Assembly: GCA_022820505.1 (NCBI GenBank)
Contig: JAJEFK010000014.1
Coordinates: forward strand, 16,206 to 80,205
Length of the DNA stretch: 64,000 bases
Reading direction: 5' to 3'
From: Acidimicrobiia bacterium
GTDB taxonomy: Bacteria; Actinomycetota; Acidimicrobiia; Acidimicrobiales; Poriferisodalaceae
A program made the translations under genes and the position numbers. The notes below the pieces were generated by a model. It worked only from the letters and a program-made list of their open reading frames with translations. It made no database searches and had not been told where the DNA came from. Positions 62,587 through 64,000 of this stretch are shown here, one piece after another (the first letter of the stretch is position 1; every line of letters begins with the position of its first letter).

Positions 62587-63585
62587 CTACGGCAGCGTGT
62601 CTTGGTATATGCGCTCGTGATGCCATCGCAGGTAGTCGGGATGCGGCGGCTCGATGTCGGACGGCAGCGCAAGCACTTCGTGCAGCGAGCTACCGAAGTT
62701 GTGCTCGACGCCGACGTCAATCTCCACGCTCGACTGGAGGCGACGCGAACGATGCACTCGTAACCCGCCGTTGACGGTGATCAGGCCCTTGTCGAAGGCA
62801 GCATCGTGCGTCGGGCATGCGGCGATGCCGTTGCGTGGATCCAGTCGCTCACGATTGTCAGAAACTGCCCACGGTTTGATGTGCGACGCGATCAACAGTC
62901 CAGTGCCCGGGAGTGTCCGAGGCGCAAACCCGCAGAATCCACAGGTGTCGCTGAATCGTTTCAGGACCTCACGGGCGAAGCGGTGCTGGCCGATACGCAT
63001 TTTGTGTTCCGCGATGCGGGACGTTGATGCCGACGAGAGTGGCTGCCCCACATCCCGCTTTGCCGCAAAGAGCTGCGCAGCTTGCTCGTCGACAACCACC
63101 CGAAACACTGGATCGTTGAGTTCGTCCTGTCCTAGGAGGGTGTTTCTCGGCGCACCGTCCGCCCTGTGAAAGTCTGGCAACCGATCTTCGCCGATATCCA
63201 CATCGCGAGCTGCGGTGAGCACGACCTCGTAGAGGGCGTCAAATCGTTCGGGATCTCGGGCCATCTCGTCATAGAACGGGCAATCGATATCGGACCCGTG
63301 CGGCAACGATCCGTCAAGGTTCTTCATCTTGCTCGTGATGGCGCCAGCGGAATTTCGGCGGAAGAGTGCCGCTAGTCGATGAACGATCATGGGCGCTTCG
63401 TGCAAGTTGCCCGTCGTGCCACCCCGGTATTGGTGTGGGTTGACCGAGTATGAGAGGCCATAGCACAGAATGATCTCGACCGGTGTGTAGCGGGGGCTCC
63501 CGCCAGATTCTCGGTCGAGGATGGCTTGCCACTGCGTGCGCGCGCCTTCTTCGGTCAAATCGAGGTAGTCGCTCAGCGACGCCAC
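62587..63585 (-). CDS. HNH endonuclease domain protein
   Basis: A 332-aa protein. Its C-terminal third is an HNH_2-type nuclease: C-G-F-C at 215-218 (zinc), S-H-I-K-P-W at 234-239 (first His), R-N-G near 251-253 and C-P-T-H-D-A-A-F-D at 257-265. The N-terminal part (Y-G-L-S-Y-S-V-N-P-H-Q, L-A-A-L-F-R-R-N) resembles the region found in HNH proteins annotated as putative restriction endonucleases. The start is GTG at 63585, 12 nt after the end of the Cys-rich gene, so the two form an operon. A defence role is inferred, not shown. Confidence 0.85.
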   Translation of the reverse strand: MASLSDYLDLTEEGARTQWQAILDRESGGSPRYTPVEIILCYGLSYSVNPHQYRGGTTGNLHEAPMIVHRLAALFRRNSAGAITSKMKNLDGSLPHGSDIDCPFYDEMARDPERFDALYEVVLTAARDVDIGEDRLPDFHRADGAPRNTLLGQDELNDPVFRVVVDEQAAQLFAAKRDVGQPLSSASTSRIAEHKMRIGQHRFAREVLKRFSDTCGFCGFAPRTLPGTGLLIASHIKPWAVSDNRERLDPRNGIAACPTHDAAFDKGLITVNGGLRVHRSRRLQSSVEIDVGVEHNFGSSLHEVLALPSDIEPPHPDYLRWHHERIYQDTLP

Positions 63586-63597
63586 TCGGACACTCTG

Positions 63598-63909
63598 TCA
63601 GGTTCGCAGTTCCAGCGGGCGACACTCGCAGGGCTCGGCGCAACCCCGCAACAGCCGGCCATCGCGAAATTGTGGCAGCGAACCCAAGACTGCGATCTCC
63701 AGCACCTCGTCGAGATGCTCTGAGCAGGCGAAGACAGTGAAGCTCAACCTGCCGCAATCGAGCTTCCAGGAAATGCAGTACAGCGCTCCACGCCCCGAAG
63801 GCGGCCGTGGACACACTTGACAGTCCCGATAGCCGAAATCGACAGACACGACCAGTCGAATCTTGCCGCCTGCTTGTGGAGTCTCATCGAGCGGTGTGGT
63901 GAGAGTCAT
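63598..63909 (-). CDS. Small cysteine-rich hypothetical protein
   Basis: A 103-aa protein starting M-T-L-T-T-P-L-D-E. Cys residues are clustered as C-Q-V-C-P, Y-C-I-S, L-D-C-G, A-C-S-E-H and C-A-E-P-C-E-C, which could hold one or two zinc ions. I do not recognise a family. It is the first gene of the unit with the HNH nuclease, so it may be a partner, immunity or regulatory protein. The open frame upstream of ATG 63909 is not supported by any signal. Confidence 0.55.
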   Translation of the reverse strand: MTLTTPLDETPQAGGKIRLVVSVDFGYRDCQVCPRPPSGRGALYCISWKLDCGRLSFTVFACSEHLDEVLEIAVLGSLPQFRDGRLLRGCAEPCECRPLELRT

Positions 63910-64000
63910 CGGTCCTCCTTGGTTGACCCAACGAGGCGATGCTGCCGGCTCGAATCCACATGAGGCCGGCAATCACAAGGCGGAGCGAGCGCGGCAAGTA

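Noticed and set aside
62034..62720. 228-codon minus-strand frame over the repeat array
   Set aside because: It overlaps both vsr and the HNH gene antisense and the repeat period (23) is not a multiple of three, so the repeats are not protein repeats.

Overview
The window is 64 kb of GC-rich bacterial chromosome. It looks like an actinobacterium, most probably of the class Acidimicrobiia. The evidence is the actinobacterial core-gene order on one strand (clpX-folC-ndk-mreBCD-mrdA-rodA, then a TIGR03960-type radical SAM protein with its TIGR03936/DUF2344 partner, rne, rplU, rpmA, obg, proB, proA), a class II DAHP synthase, an F420-type luciferase-like monooxygenase, frequent GTG/TTG starts, and start codons placed 6-8 bases after a TANNNT box (leaderless transcription). 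A DMSP-demethylase-like protein and a GrdB/PrdB-type selenoprotein hint at a marine or aquatic habitat. That habitat is an inference.

Layout. 1-5,995 holds a truncated D-aminoacylase-type amidohydrolase and a surface-polysaccharide group (ExoA-like glycosyltransferase, polyprenyl-phosphate sugar-1-phosphate transferase, GT-C membrane glycosyltransferase, GalE). 6,095-10,976 holds a DUF3048 lipoprotein, rsfS-nadD, a structured leader with C-rich hairpin loops, a primary-like sigma factor and aroG. 10,973-31,614 is an almost unbroken minus-strand block: a MoxR/VWA pair, proline biosynthesis, Obg, ribosomal proteins, RNase E/G, radical SAM pair, elongasome genes, ndk, folC and clpX. tig-clpP diverge from clpX. 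34,101-38,501 carries tRNA-Gly and a catabolic group (DmdA-like GcvT-fold protein, SDR, VOC protein, CoA-acylating semialdehyde dehydrogenase).

38,577-47,606 is an accessory region: an orphan ribbon-helix-helix protein, a cytosine methyltransferase with a GIY-YIG restriction endonuclease, an ADP-ribosylglycohydrolase gene whose 5' end was cut off by an IS982-family element, a membrane protein truncated on the other side of that element, a GT2 glycosyltransferase and a second copy of the GT-C protein. 47,673-60,545 is mixed housekeeping: tRNAs Pro, Arg, His and Lys, a ferredoxin, an LLM oxidoreductase, two Nudix proteins, a UvrD-like helicase, folE, carbonic anhydrase and two AhpD-fold proteins. 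The final part has a branched-chain-amino-acid-type binding lipoprotein, a Vsr-type endonuclease, a five-unit 23-bp repeat array, an HNH endonuclease and a small Cys-rich protein.

The strongest unusual signal is at 57,301-58,320. Two same-frame ORFs are separated by one UGA inside a U-P-V-C motif, and a perfect 8-bp hairpin with a GGG loop sits 10 nt downstream. This is a selenoprotein with its own bSECIS, which ordinary gene calling would split in two. Other signals worth attention are the paired C-loop hairpins (6C-RNA-like) ahead of the sigma factor, the repeat array between two nucleases, IS982 sitting between two beheaded genes without a target duplication, and three convergent gene pairs whose stop codons share a single CTAG.
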